NCBI GenBank assembly: GCA_964036665.1
Contig: OZ038526.1
Coordinates: 1,488,001 to 1,552,000 of the forward strand
DNA: 64,000 nucleotides
From: Gordius sp. MW1
Lineage: Eukaryota; Nematomorpha; Gordioida; Gordea; Gordiidae
Direction of reading: 5' to 3'
A program made the translations under genes and the position numbers. Under the pieces are notes generated by a model, which did no database searches, was not told where the DNA came from, and worked only from the letters and a program-made list of their open reading frames with translations. Below, piece by piece: positions 49,335-59,734 of the stretch (the stretch's first letter is position 1; each line of letters begins with the position of its first letter).

Positions 49335-49779
49335 TTACTCATTGCCCTCGGTCTTAATTAAATGCCATATTATTTTACTATTAATAAAACATATTGAATA
49401 TACTAAAAGTTATTATAGATTGTTGGCAAGAGAAACTATTCTGGTTTATTAAAGTCTTGCAATTAAGCCATGCAAAGTGCTGGTAACTTCACAGTATCTT
49501 AAATTAAATAACAAACTCACAACGGCAAGCCTAATTATATGGAAACTTTTAAAATTCAGTCTTCTATTTTAAAAAGAGGAGCTAATACAATATATTATTT
49601 AAAAAATGTAAAATTACTTTTATCAAACAAGTTTATTATTTTTGTGTATTCGAATTAAAATTGTAAAATACTTTCTAGGAAAAAATTTAGATGCTACAGT
49701 TAATTATGTGACATGAAAATGAAGTTAAATATAAAATAAAATTGTAAAATATTAGTAAAATATCAAATATCACTAGCAA
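49335..49779. other. PARL 3' flank
   Basis: AT-rich, nothing recognised beyond the probable 3' UTR. Confidence 0.4.
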
Positions 49780-51390
49780 TTGAAATTTGGAGCGAATGGT
49801 TTGGGTTGAAAGTTTTAAAATGCTTTCGGGTCAGGTTTGGGTTTCCATTTTGAAATGCTCCCGGGTCGGGTCGAATGTTATGGATTTTACATCAACCTTC
49901 ACAAAATAAGCAAAAAATTATATTTTTTAACTTATTTTTTTTAATAATCCTTTTGCACGTATTATTTTTATTGTTAATTTAATATATAACTTCCATCTAA
50001 TTTATTTGTTTTAATTATTTAGAGGCGAATTTTAATTTAGATTTGACTTAAGAAATGTTTATCACATCAACAAGATAATTTTTAATGTGTTGGTGTGAAA
50101 CTTTAGGCCTATAAATATTTTATACCTTTAATAGATAATATTCCAAGTTTTATACGCGTAATATTTTATAATTGTAAATGAAGAATGTAAGGTGTAAATC
50201 TTTTATAGTATTTATTAATTCAAAATTTTTTTAGAATCGTAGAGAATTTATCCTTGTAATTATTCCACTTTAAAGCTATTAGCCCGTGAATTCGGAACAT
50301 ACCTGATTTTCAAGTAGCGAGAGGTCGTTATTGCCTGATGGATAGTGACCTGCATGGGCGGCTCCAAACCCGGGCCGAGCTCGGGCCTTAATTTTTGAGG
50401 TTTCAAAATTCCGGGCCGGGCCTAATTTATAAAAAGTAGGCCCTAAGGCCCTAAATAATTGAGAAGTAGTACTATAAGTAGTCTTTGATTTTATTTAAAA
50501 ATGATAGCTTACATTATCAAAATTTAATTAGTTAAGTAATAAATCTGTTAAAACGTTCATTCTTTCAGCGCTATTTTTAATATACCAACAATTGAGTATG
50601 GAGCAAAAAAGAAATTTATTTCTAATAGCTGAAAATATTCAAAAATAAATTTTTTTAAGTAAACGAAAACTTTAAAGGAAAGAGTAAAATATTGAAAAGG
50701 TTCTTATTTGTGATTGCGTATTAGAATATGGGTACGAAAATGGATTTTATTTTTTGTAACTGCTCGAATGTGTTATCATACAATTCTTGCTCTTCAGATT
50801 CAATTAAGTTAGTTATGATAACGCTAAATAGGGAACACTCACTCATCTTCAAAAGCATAAATGCTGCAAAGAAGTCGAGGAAAAATGAAATTTAGAGAAA
50901 TTGGAAAACGCATTTATTAAGTGCGAAGAACTAATTTAAATGCCGACATATTTGATGCCTGTGTCTTTTTGCATTAAAATAGTTCAATTATAGAGTAATA
51001 ACAATATTATATGAGTTATATTTTTTAGTAAAATATTTTACCAAAATGTCGTTTATTAAAATTTTATAATTATTAAAATTTCGGGGCCGGGCCTTAGAGA
51101 TGCTAAAATTCGGGCTTGGGCCAAGCTTCAGAAAAATAGATTAGCGATGGGCCAATTTTAAAAAGAGAGAAGGGCTGATTTGCGATCCGAAACTGTAAAT
51201 GCAACAATATTTATACATAATTATAATAAATCGTTTAATATTCAAATTTAGTGGCATTAATAAGTCGACCAACTTATCGAAAAATATTACAGATCACAGT
51301 CTTCTAATTTCCGAGTTGGGTTGCTGTTCAAAAACTTGCTTTCGGGATCAGGTTGAAAAAAGTAACTTTGCTTGCCTATAGTGAGAAGAT
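49780..51390. mobile_element. AGAGACCTGCA/CGGGT hAT-like element with an internal second element
   Basis: The outer part shares GTTTTAAAATGCTTTCGGGT and GGGTCGGGTCGAATG at the left, and GGTTGAAAAAAGTAACTTTG at the right, with the 17050-17802 element. From about 50340 to 51180 it contains a different element that opens TAGTGACCTGCATGGG with CGGGCCGAGCTCGGGCC and has GGGCCGGGCC and TTGGGCCAAGC words near its right side. The exact edges and duplications were not resolved for either. Confidence 0.5.
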
Positions 51391-51482
51391 ACCATATAAT
51401 TGAAAACGCATACTGAGAAAAATGCAACCTTTTACAAGAAGTGCCTGTCTTCTCATCTAACCTAAACTATCGAATTGCTTCA

Positions 51483-51649
51483 CTTAAGCGTAGCCAGGGG
51501 GTGGCAGGGAGGGGCGGCTGCCCCCGTCTAAATCCAAAATTCTTTAAAATTTAATATAATTGTGGGCCAAAATTTAAAAAAATTATCATTTTGCCCCTCC
51601 CTAATTGCTCATAATTGCCCCCGTATAATCCAATCTTGGCTACGCCCAT
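51483..51649. mobile_element. CATGGGCG-type MITE copy
   Basis: The left end is CTTAAGCGTAGCCAGGGG and the right end is TTGGCTACGCCCAT. The interior has GGGGCGGCTGCCCCC, ATCATTTTGCCCC and ATAATTGCCCCC. It is about 166 bp. Confidence 0.8.
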
Positions 51650-52419
51650 TTTTCCCTCCCACTCATTTAATCAACTCAACCATGCCTGTAAAAATAAAGA
51701 TAAGCTATCACAAAATTTGCTCAGGCGCAACAGCATTGAAATGAGACTTTTGGATATTCTTAAATCAATGAATGTACTGTCCTAGTCCTTTTTTATTTTG
51801 TCCTTTTGTGCCCAGTTCATATTTATTAATTACTAGGCCATATCAAAACATGTCACATTCAAAGTCGGTTCATACTTCACCACCCCCTGCCCCCCTCCGT
51901 TCAGATCTCTGCTATATAAGGCATTAAATTTAAAGGATTTCTATATGTTTCCAATAAAATGTAAGTGATTAACAAATAAAAACGGTGCTGATTAATTTGC
52001 CCAAGATAAAAATATTAACATCGCCCCCAGTTACTTCTCACTCTTGCTATAATAAACTTTAGCCAAAAGTCTTTGTTCTATATAGTGGGATTGACTCCAA
52101 TATTTTGTTGAGGCTAAATTAGGCTCTATATACAAATTATTGCGAGTGAGTCTTATAAATTTTGTTATAATAGCTATCATTTTAGTTAAATCTATATGAA
52201 AATTTGTTTAAACAAGTGTTTGACCTCTACACTCAATAATTTGCACCAACTTTGATTAAAGGAATTATTTCGAGAAAAGGCTAACTTTAATTTGCACGAG
52301 GCATTACGCAAATCTTTCTAGAGGTCTGCCAATTATTCCCTCAATATAAGTGGCCCTAAAGTAGTTGTTAAAATCATTTCAAAATTTTGTAGTCATACAT
52401 CATACCCTATAGCATAATC
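51650..52419. other. 5' flank of the Cys-rich secreted gene
   Basis: AT-rich, with no repeat delimited. A promoter is expected here but no element could be assigned. Confidence 0.35.
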
Positions 52420-53290
52420 ATGAAAGTTTGTTGCTTATTATTCATTTTTGCCCTGTTTGTATCGATGGAAACCGCTAGGCCTAAAGAACCCCGTAAGTGT
52501 ATGAACTAACGATCGTTTTTATCTTGATTGCTAAGCTATTGCTTGATAAACCACTTATGAAATTGCCCAATAAAACAGGCTTCACTATTGAACCACCATT
52601 TTTGAGGTGTCCGTATGGGAAACCTTTTGTGTTTTGTTTCATATTTCCTTGCCTTAACCAAATTTGTCCCCGTTACCCCAAGGCTCAATGCGTCGCAGAT
52701 CAGTGTGGCGGGTGCAGGCATTACTTTGTATTGAAAGGACGAAGGGTCACCTGTTGAAACCTCCCTCCTTCCCCCTTTTACTACCTCTTTAAAAACTGTC
52801 GTTAATGTTACAATAACTCTGTACATATTTACAAATTATAACTGATCAGTAGTAAATCATGTTAGATTCCTATATGGCTATTATCCTAATCTGTTAAATG
52901 GCTATTAAATAAAACTTATATACCTCAAATTGAAAGTATTATTAAATGATAGCTTGGTATCTGCAATTAATTTAAGATGCATGCCGCCTAAGTATTATTA
53001 AATGATAGCTTGGTATCTGCAATTAATTAAGAATGCCTGTCTAAGTTGTTATCCTGTACACTATATTTTTGCACACAGTTTATCAACGAATGTATCCCAT
53101 CCCCTCGCCTAGAAAGAGCGATGAAGGAGGAGGATTAATTTGCCCCGATGGTCGATTTCGTGTGTTTTGTTTTGTGTCGCCGTGCCTGCATTTGAAGTGT
53201 CCCAAACATCCCAAAGCCAAATGCATCGTTGAGCATTGCAATGGATGCCGGCATCACTTTGTCCTTGCAGGGAGAAAAGTGACCTGCTAA
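52420..53290 (+). CDS. Secreted eight-cysteine protein with two alternative terminal exons
   Basis: Exon 1 (52420-52492) encodes MKVCCLLFIFALFVSMETA, a clear signal peptide, and ends in phase 1. Exon 2a (52579-52757) and exon 2b (53079-53290) each begin in the matching phase, carry a stop and are followed by AATAAA (52908 and 53339). The products would be 83 and 94 aa. Both terminal exons encode the same domain: CPYGKPFVFCF or CPDGRFRVFCF, PCL, CP..PKA.C, then CGGCRHYF or CNGCRHHF, and a final RRVTC or RKVTC; eight cysteines suggest four disulphides. No second signal-peptide exon is visible between them, so alternative splicing from one promoter is the simplest reading. This Cys pattern occurs in small secreted invertebrate proteins, but I know no function for it. 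It could be a defence, toxin-like or matrix peptide. Confidence 0.8.
52933..53037. repeat. Tandem duplication, about 48 bp, period 57
   Basis: AAGTATTATTAAATGATAGC followed by TTGGTATCTGCAATTAATT occurs twice, at 52933 and 52990, nearly identical. It lies between the two alternative terminal exons, just before the acceptor of exon 2b. Confidence 0.95.
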
Positions 53291-53431
53291 ATGTTTATCC
53301 TTAGCCCAAAGTTGTGTCCATGTTTGATGTTTAGCATTAATAAATATAGTAGGTATAAAAGTTTAGTTGCTATATAACGCTCGCTTTTTATCACAAGAAT
53401 CCTGGTCTGGTACAATTTGAATCATTAATTG

Positions 53432-53652
53432 AATCGGGGTCAAAGTAGCAGAATGATGAAAAAGTAGCAGAAAATTTTTCTTTTAGGTTATCAATATATT
53501 AGAATTAAATCTCAAATGGGGAGGGAATTTGATGTGCAAATAACCCTAACCCTATCCTAAAACGCCAACTTAAAACACTAACTCTAACCCTCCTGACCAA
53601 TCTTGATCTGATCAATTTGGCTGCTTTTTTTCTGCTACTTTGACCGGGTGCC
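53432..53652. mobile_element. MITE with GTCAAAGTAGCAG inverted ends, 221 bp
   Basis: The left part GGGGTCAAAGTAGCAG and right part CTGCTACTTTGACCGGG form inverted ends; CATTAATTG flanks both sides (53423-53431 and 53653-53661). A second AAAGTAGCAG copy is offset inside the left end. The interior includes TAACCCTAACCC and CTAACTCTAACCC words. No coding capacity. This family is distinct from the others in the window. Confidence 0.8.
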
Positions 53653-53661
53653 CATTAATTG

Positions 53662-54108
53662 CTATGCCATTTAGGGGCTCGCATGCCCAACTTGTAATTT
53701 TTGAATAATTGCCGTGGAAACTTATACGGGTTTTTAATGGCTGTAGACTTATGCTTTCGCAAATACACTAGGTAATGACTGCTGATTGGCTTTACTTTTT
53801 TCGACCTCGCCCGAGCTCTGTGCACTGTCCCGCCTGATTAACTTTTTATTAATGAATTTCTTCGGGCAACTTGTCTAGGTTGTTGCCATATATCGGATAA
53901 TTGCGAAACTGCCTAAATGACCCTTACATCCTATTGAATCTCGGGATTCCTTATGTCATCGGGGCGAATAGCATTTCGAATAGTTGCCATCTTACAAATA
54001 GTTTATTATTCCAACATTTGATATCTAAATACTTAATTATTCTTAATCCTATAATCTTTTGATTATTCTAATCAGTATCGAATGTTTATCATTTCAAATA
54101 GTTGCCAT
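53662..54108. other. Intergenic with a fragment of a dispersed repeat
   Basis: 53705-53765 (GCCGTGGAAACTTATACGGG and on) matches the minus strand of about 58365-58430 (GCTGTGGAAACTTATACGGG), so a low-copy repeat is present. Nothing else is recognised. Confidence 0.5.
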
Positions 54109-54270
54109 CATGGGCGTAGGTAGATTTTGGATTAGGGGAAAGTTATAAAAAAATTCCCGATTTTTTTTTTGCTTAACTATTTATAAATTTGCCCTTAACC
54201 CTTAAAAAACTGTAAAATTAATTAACAAGGACAGGACATGGGCTAGCCAGGATTTGGATGGGGAGAGGGC
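54109..54270. mobile_element. Two partial CATGGGCG-type MITE left ends
   Basis: CATGGGCGTAGGTAGATTTTG at 54109 and CATGGGCTAGCCAGGATTTG at 54237 are two left termini in the same orientation, without a recognisable right end. They may be remains of tandem or overlapping insertions. Confidence 0.55.
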
Positions 54271-54459
54271 AAAAAGTTTTGAGTGTAAACAAATATTAAA
54301 AAATTTTTATGCTCTCCAATTAATGCTACTCATCATTAATTTATATAGAGATTATTTAAACGATTTCAATTTTGAAATTATAGGAATTAAATTATATATT
54401 TGTTTTTATTGGGTAGATATAAGCGATGGCTTTGTAAGATAATAAGTGCGTCGTTGCCC

Positions 54460-55041
54460 ACTGTAAAATATAAAAAACATACAATTACAAATAAATGATT
54501 ATACAGAAAAAATAGATTTAAAAAGTGGTCATTTTTAGGCTTGTTACTAACTTGAAAAGGACCCTCTGGCTGAAACCCTGCATATAATTCTTATTTATAT
54601 GTATAAAAAGTTTTTGCAACCACAATTGAATAAACTTTGAGACCATATTTATTAGGCTTATATTGTCTATAGGTCTGTTAGAAGCAATCATAAATTGAAG
54701 TGTATTCTTAACAGCTTACTACAAAATTATTAAAATAGTCCCACATAATTTTTACTAACAATAAAATAATATAGAAGCAATATTCATTTTAAATATTATA
54801 TACCTGCTTAAGTCACTCTTTTTAAAAAAAAAATTAAAAACTTTCTTAATTTACCTTGGAACCCCAAACGCTTATATCTTGAAAACCATTAGGGCAAATC
54901 ATATTTTTCAGGAAATAGAGCTTCTGCTAAATTATTAAAATATTGAAAAGATCAAAGTTCTAAATCGAATGCTGTTTAAGTGATATTAAATAAAATCTCT
55001 TGTGGGGTTTCTCTCACCCCATAAGTACTCTCGCGGGTTAA
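54460..55041. mobile_element. Internally deleted copy of the 7667-11494 piggyBac-like element
   Basis: 54527-54600 matches 8040-8120 (TTTTTAGGCTTGTTACTAAC, AAAGTTTTTGC), and the following bases match 11060-11494 up to the closing CTCTCGCGGGTTAA. The junction falls in a shared CCAC(A) word present at both deletion edges in the longer copy, which fits deletion at microhomology. The left end is missing or too diverged to find. No coding capacity. Confidence 0.75.
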
Positions 55042-55499
55042 CTTTGAAAATCACAATTGAATTCCCAGCATTTCATTTATATTTTGCCTGTGCACAAAGC
55101 CTTACTTTCATAAGACCCTGTTGTAAATTTTCAAATGCTATGCTTATTTTTACAATTTCAATTATAATATTTATAAACACTTTTAAATTAGCATTATATA
55201 TATCTAAAAAATTACGAATTGATTTGCGAAAATAATTTCTAATGTCCATTTAAATTTGATAACAAATGAAATAATTGAATGCCTGCCAACACAACTAGTA
55301 ATATCATTAATATTTATTTCAACATATGTGTAAATTTGGTAATAAGTGTCTATATTTTTTTTTTCGATAGAAGTTTATTTCCAAATAAGTATGTATATTG
55401 TATGCTAAAATATATTAAATTAGCTGGCATCGAGCCGTGGATTGAGATTGTATTAGATTTTACAATTTCCATGGTGATTTTCTGCTTGATGTAAAAGAA
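55042..55499. other. AT-rich intergenic, nothing recognised
   Basis: No repeat or gene is supported. Confidence 0.4.
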
Positions 55500-55975
55500 T
55501 TCTTTGGGATCTTGTGTAATGGGGGTTACATATTTTGATATTTTTTGAGGAATTGGCTGCGCTCGGGACCTAAACGAGGGTCGTGGCCACTACTGGTACA
55601 AAAATAAAAATGCTGAGGCATTTGTATTTTTCCACTTTCTTTCTCTCAGTAGAAGAGATGAGGTCGGGAGAGGCGTTAGATTTGGCAAATATATCCACTG
55701 CAGTCAAGTCCCAACAAGCGTTTAGGCCACGAGCCCACGGGATGATTGTTACACCGTCGGGTCTTTTACCGTGAGTGGAGCTTAGGCCAGTGGGTTCCAT
55801 TGAATTGGGAAAGCCGGCTTTCTTCAAAAATTGTCCGACTATTTTATTTATTGTGGCATGACGGGGATGCCGCCCCTTGCTGTATGGGCAGTGTAGAGGA
55901 TGGTGGCCGTTTGCTAGAACGGGTTGGCGACAGTCGCAGTTGAATGGGGACACAATGTTGCAGCCGAGGCGTATA
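55500..55975 (-). mobile_element. 3' fragment of a non-LTR retrotransposon (LINE), C-terminal RT-associated domain
   Basis: The minus-strand frame reads RLGCNIVSPFNCDCRQPV, then HHPLHCPYSKGRHPRHATIN, KRPDGVTIIPWARG and WDLTAVDIFAKS. The C.C...H..C knuckle, the GR(H)xRH motif and RPDG..IPW..G...WD.T..D.F are the conserved C-terminal tail of a LINE polyprotein widespread in invertebrates. The end of the domain (FIFVPVVATTL) is present and then decays. It is a 5'-truncated copy; the tail domain itself is still open. Confidence 0.85.
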
Positions 55976-56748
55976 TTAATTTAAGTTACATTAGGGGGGG
56001 GTTGGCAGAACATAATTTTTTTAATTTTTAAGGGTGTTTGTATTTGAAAAAATTTGTCATTTTAATCTCTGTTTTGCAATTTTTTATTATTTGATTGTTC
56101 CAATGAATATTCCTCAGTATCAAATATAAGTTATTTGTATTAATCTCTCTTTGAGTTTTTATGATCATTTAACTATTAGATTGTATATTCGAAATAATTA
56201 ATAAATTGTGGATTTGATAATAACCGGAAGAAGATAATAAATACCCCCATTTAAGAGTGCCGCAGTTAACTTAAAAGTACATTAGCGCCATCTAGAGGCA
56301 GTTTTAATTAAAGACTAATTTGACAATATATATCCCTACCTTTTTTAGAATGTGACTTGATGATAACACACATAACGTTCTCTTGTTAGAGCTCATCAGT
56401 ATGCCATAGTTTATTTTCTAGGCACATTCTAAGCGAGATAGGTATAAGGGGTTTTCTTATCTTCTTAAAAGACTGCAATCTGGTTTTTTTTAAATTTTAT
56501 TGAATGGCAGAGTTTAGTGACATTAATTCCCTGCAAAAAAATTTTTCTACTAAAACAAAATAATGACCATTTTTAATTTTTGGGATTTTTTGTGGTGTGG
56601 CCGGTTAACTTTTACCTTTATATATAAATTTCTTTTGCTTGTTGCTTTTCTTATGTGAGTTTTTGTTGGTGTAGGCGGCAAACTTTTAGGCCACAAATGT
56701 ATATATTTCTCTGACTCCTTGCTTGACCATTGCCACCTCCCCCCTCAG
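55976..56748. other. Intergenic or intron with a MITE scrap
   Basis: GGGGGGGTTGGCAGAACATAA at about 55993 and the words after it recall the interior of the CATGGGCG-type subfamily at 19569, without termini. The last 60 bp before 56749 is a pyrimidine-rich tract ending in CCCCCCTCAG. If the next exon is real, this stretch is its upstream intron. Confidence 0.4.
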
Positions 56749-56924
56749 ATGCATTCTCGACCCTTCCACCCTATCTTGCCCATAAATTGCATAACAAATG
56801 TGCTACGTTTCTACGGAGTATAGATGATTTTTGTGAAAACAATACCCCAAAACGAACTCCAAATCGGACGCCCCCAACACCCAGCCCCTCCCCCCCCCCC
56901 AGGGGCGAAGTCCCTGGTTTTTAA
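56749..56924 (+). CDS. Putative 3'-terminal coding exon, gene unknown
   Basis: After a strong acceptor (polypyrimidine tract then CCCCTCAG), a frame in phase 1 (last two bases of a codon first) encodes AFSTLPPYLAHKLHNKC, FLRSIDDFCENNTPKRTPN and then RTPPTPSPSPPPRGEVPGF and a stop. AATAAA follows at 56947-56952, 23 bp past the stop. The mixed start and the TPxR/TPPTPSP tail with proline-directed phosphorylation-like sites look like a real protein C-terminus in a region otherwise rich in stops. No upstream exon was identified, and the protein family is not recognised. Confidence 0.45.
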
Positions 56925-56952
56925 ATAGTGTTGGATAAATTTGGCGAATAAA

Positions 56953-57612
56953 GCATTAATGCAACTCTTACACTAAAAAATAATTTAAATTTTTGTATAA
57001 ATGTTTAACTCCGAACACATGCATATTATCTTGTTTATGACACACCACTTGCATTTTTCTCTGCAGTGACTTGCTTCTAAAAGATTTCAAAAATTATTGC
57101 GGCGGTTAGTTTATGTTGAACATAAACCAAAGGGTAGGTACAATTTGTACTAATTTATAAAACTTATCGTTAATTATTTGACTAAAAAATACGGATTATC
57201 CCTCGTTCTAGCTTAAAAAGTTTATTGTGTGGTAAACACTATAAATAAGTTCTATATAAGATATGCGTCAACATATAATGTAAAGTTAATAGCAGAAACA
57301 ACGGTAACAATTATAGATAGACAAAAGTAAATAAATATTGCACTAAACGATGGTTGTGATTATGGGAAATAGTGCCACGACGGAATTAAGATTTGGAAAT
57401 GAAGAGGGAATTATTAGTTGTTATCGGGTCAACAAAATCACGATCTAAAAAGGAGCGACAATTTTAACATTTTACACAATATCGATGAATAACATGATGA
57501 TTGAGTATAAGTATGAGGAGTCATGAAAAAATATAGGTGGGGGCTAAATGGATGGATTATATATTATATAGAGTGGAATTTGTCGGTCAAAATATGTAGA
57601 GGAATGTTTTTT
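56953..57612. other. Convergent intergenic region
   Basis: AT-rich sequence between the putative plus-strand terminal exon and the minus-strand phosphodiesterase stop codon. Nothing is recognised. Confidence 0.4.
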
Positions 57613-58329
57613 TCACTTTTTTTCTTTGCTCTCTTCCGTCGTGTCATCTTTAATAAGTTGTGACCATTTTTCACAATTTCCCCTAAATTACAAATTTTTT
57701 GCAAAAACATTTAAGGTAATAAGAACATAATGTTAATTAATCAAAAGATTTGTTAAAGATTTACTCTGCGCCTTCTAACAAAGGACTCGTTTTAGGTAAG
57801 AGTTTGACCAAGACTTCATAACACGGGATACATATGCCTTTGATAAAACCCACCTTAAAAGGGATATATAAATACGATAGCACCGTACACAATGCTGAAC
57901 ATTATTTATAATGAAATATACTTGGTTTTTTGGCAATTGATCCGAAAATTGTCTATCCATCAAGGGTATCGGAGTTTTTCCTTTAGCCTTCTCAGCGTCC
58001 CCCTTTATTAAATAATTAAAAAAGTATTTTGTCGGCAAATCAATCACTGTTTAAGTTTAGTGTCTAGTCTATAATATGTGAAGTATGATAATAACTTGTT
58101 GGAAAAACTCTTCCATTATAACGGCCACAGTTTCCTGTTGAAATTTCCATGGCTTTGCACTGGCACACAAATCACAAGCCGTCATTATTATCGCCAGGGC
58201 GAGCATCTTTTGCTGATGGTCTTCCCATGAGAATTGTCCCAATTCCATCAACTTCAATAGTTTCGATTTGAAGGGGAAAAATTGGGCGAGATCCGTTGCA
58301 AGAATACAATGCTTAATAAGGCTAAGTAC
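57613..58329 (-). CDS. Class I cyclic nucleotide phosphodiesterase, last four exons (5' part not found)
   Basis: Exons in order: 58329-58096, 58002-57922, 57853-57765 and 57682-57613; phases 0, 0, 2. The translation starts VLSLIKHCILATDLAQFF, includes MTACDLCASAKPW and FFQQGDAEKAKGKTPIP, then LMDRQFSDQLPKNQVGFI, and ends NCEKWSQLIKDDTTEESKEK. TACDL (with the metal-ligand Asp), EFF.QGD, P.MDR and Q.GFI are signature words of the PDE2/5/6/10/11 group, which hydrolyse cAMP and/or cGMP; the glutamine in LPKNQVGFI is the invariant purine-clamp Gln. The upstream catalytic exons (HNWxHA, SHDxDHxG) and GAF domains were not found in the rest of the window. They may lie beyond the LINE and Gypsy insertions, past 64 kb, or the copy may be truncated. 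Confidence 0.85.
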
Positions 58330-58672
58330 CTGTATATATGTATTTAATAAAGTACACAGAATTGATTACACATAAATAAGGCCACAGCCATTGAAAACCC
58401 GTATAAGTTTCCACAGCAATCATTAGAAAGTTAAAGTTGGACAGGACGGACACGTCAACCAACAAATGAGCCCATAAATATAGCCTAGCAATTAATATAA
58501 TTATATGACAACCACCATATATTTTACTTCTCTGCCAAAATATAAATTTAATGCTAGGTATGATCCACCCCAACACAGCTCGATACTGATTATATATACA
58601 TAGTAATTTGATCACAAAGTCTGTTAGAAATTAAACGTTTTGGAAACTTATCCTTATTTAAACATTAAGCCA

Positions 58673-58786
58673 CATGGGCGTAGCCAGAGTGGCGAAAATT
58701 TTTTTTTCAAAGCAAAAAGCCTTAAAAATAAAAAATTTTATGTTTTGCCCCCCCCCCCCCTAATCCAAAACCTGGCTACGCCCATG
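58673..58786. mobile_element. Short CATGGGCG-type MITE upstream of the PDE exons
   Basis: Starts CATGGGCGTAGCCAGAG and ends CCTGGCTACGCCCATG. It is only 114 bp, the shortest two-ended copy seen; AGCCAC occurs on both sides. Confidence 0.82.
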
Positions 58787-59734
58787 AGCCACACTATTTG
58801 TATAGAAATTACACGTTTATCGCTCGAAAAATGGTGAAAATATTTTGATCGTGGCAATAGATGTTTTCCATCTGTCTGGCAATATGCGAATGCCATGCCG
58901 AAAAATTGTAGCTCTTTTGAGGCCCGGTCATCAAGCTATTCTCAATGAAAAAGGCGCTGCTTAGCAAAATCCTGTGCTTTAGATGCAAGTTAATAGCATG
59001 CGATAATATTTTTTTTGTTCCTCCTGGTGCATCATTATCAAAATAAATCTATTAGTATTGCATTTCTTGATATATACGTTTTTTATGCAAAGTTCCATTC
59101 AAATTCATCATATGGATATGTTGTCGGTAGTGTTGAGCATTAACGATTTCGCGCAGGTTATAGCAGCGCGTACCTTTATTAATTCAAGTGACCTGACCTT
59201 CCATTCGATGTCAATAGTCGATCTGGAGTTAACCATTATCTGTTATACTTAAGTTTATCAAATTTTCTCTTTTTTCATCATTGCTTCTATTTTTTTGTTT
59301 TTTGTTCGGTGTATGTGAAACCCAATTTTAAGTGTCTGGACCTTTCCCATTGCCTGCAAACCTATGAAAACGGCTTATCCTGTCATATTTTTTAAATCCG
59401 CGAGCTTGGTTGCAATTTAGCATGACCCTCATCCAGCAACGTTGCTAATGGCTGTCCTCAACCTATATAAGTGGTCTTCCACGTTCTTCGCTTTTTACGT
59501 CAAAATCTCCGCTGCTGTTTTAAACCACTCCAAGCAGTGTGATATAACAAGAGTATGCTCATCTTAAGACTCGACAAACATCGATGCGATTCTGCTGCTG
59601 TTTTTCTCAAAGAATAACAAAAATCCATTCAGCCATTTGTAGTTTCCAGGCAAAATGTTCGACATCTTTTGCTTTATTATTTCATATCTTGTGTAAAGTT
59701 TGATGTCTTCTTTTTCGTCGTTTTAAGGCCGTTT
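58787..59734. other. Region upstream of PDE exons, coding potential unclear
   Basis: 58835-59035 on the minus strand has an open frame of about 65 codons with higher GC (includes SYNFSAWHSHIARQMENIY), and 59058-59250 is also open on the plus strand. Neither reads convincingly as a phosphodiesterase exon. 59340-59734 has no recognised content. Confidence 0.3.

Noticed and set aside
53541-53590. Interstitial telomere
   Set aside because: Only two exact TAACCC units plus diverged ones, and they lie inside a MITE; kept only as a note on that element.
58835-59035. Minus-strand open stretch (SYNFSAWHSHIARQMENIY) as an upstream PDE exon
   Set aside because: Tested against the expected catalytic-domain words (HNWxHA, SHDxDH, MEHHHF); the match is too weak and the next word order is wrong, so it was left as unclear coding potential.
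59058-59252. Plus-strand frame, and ACAGATAATGG (TDNG-like) word on the minus strand
   Set aside because: No other integrase words are around it; treated as chance.
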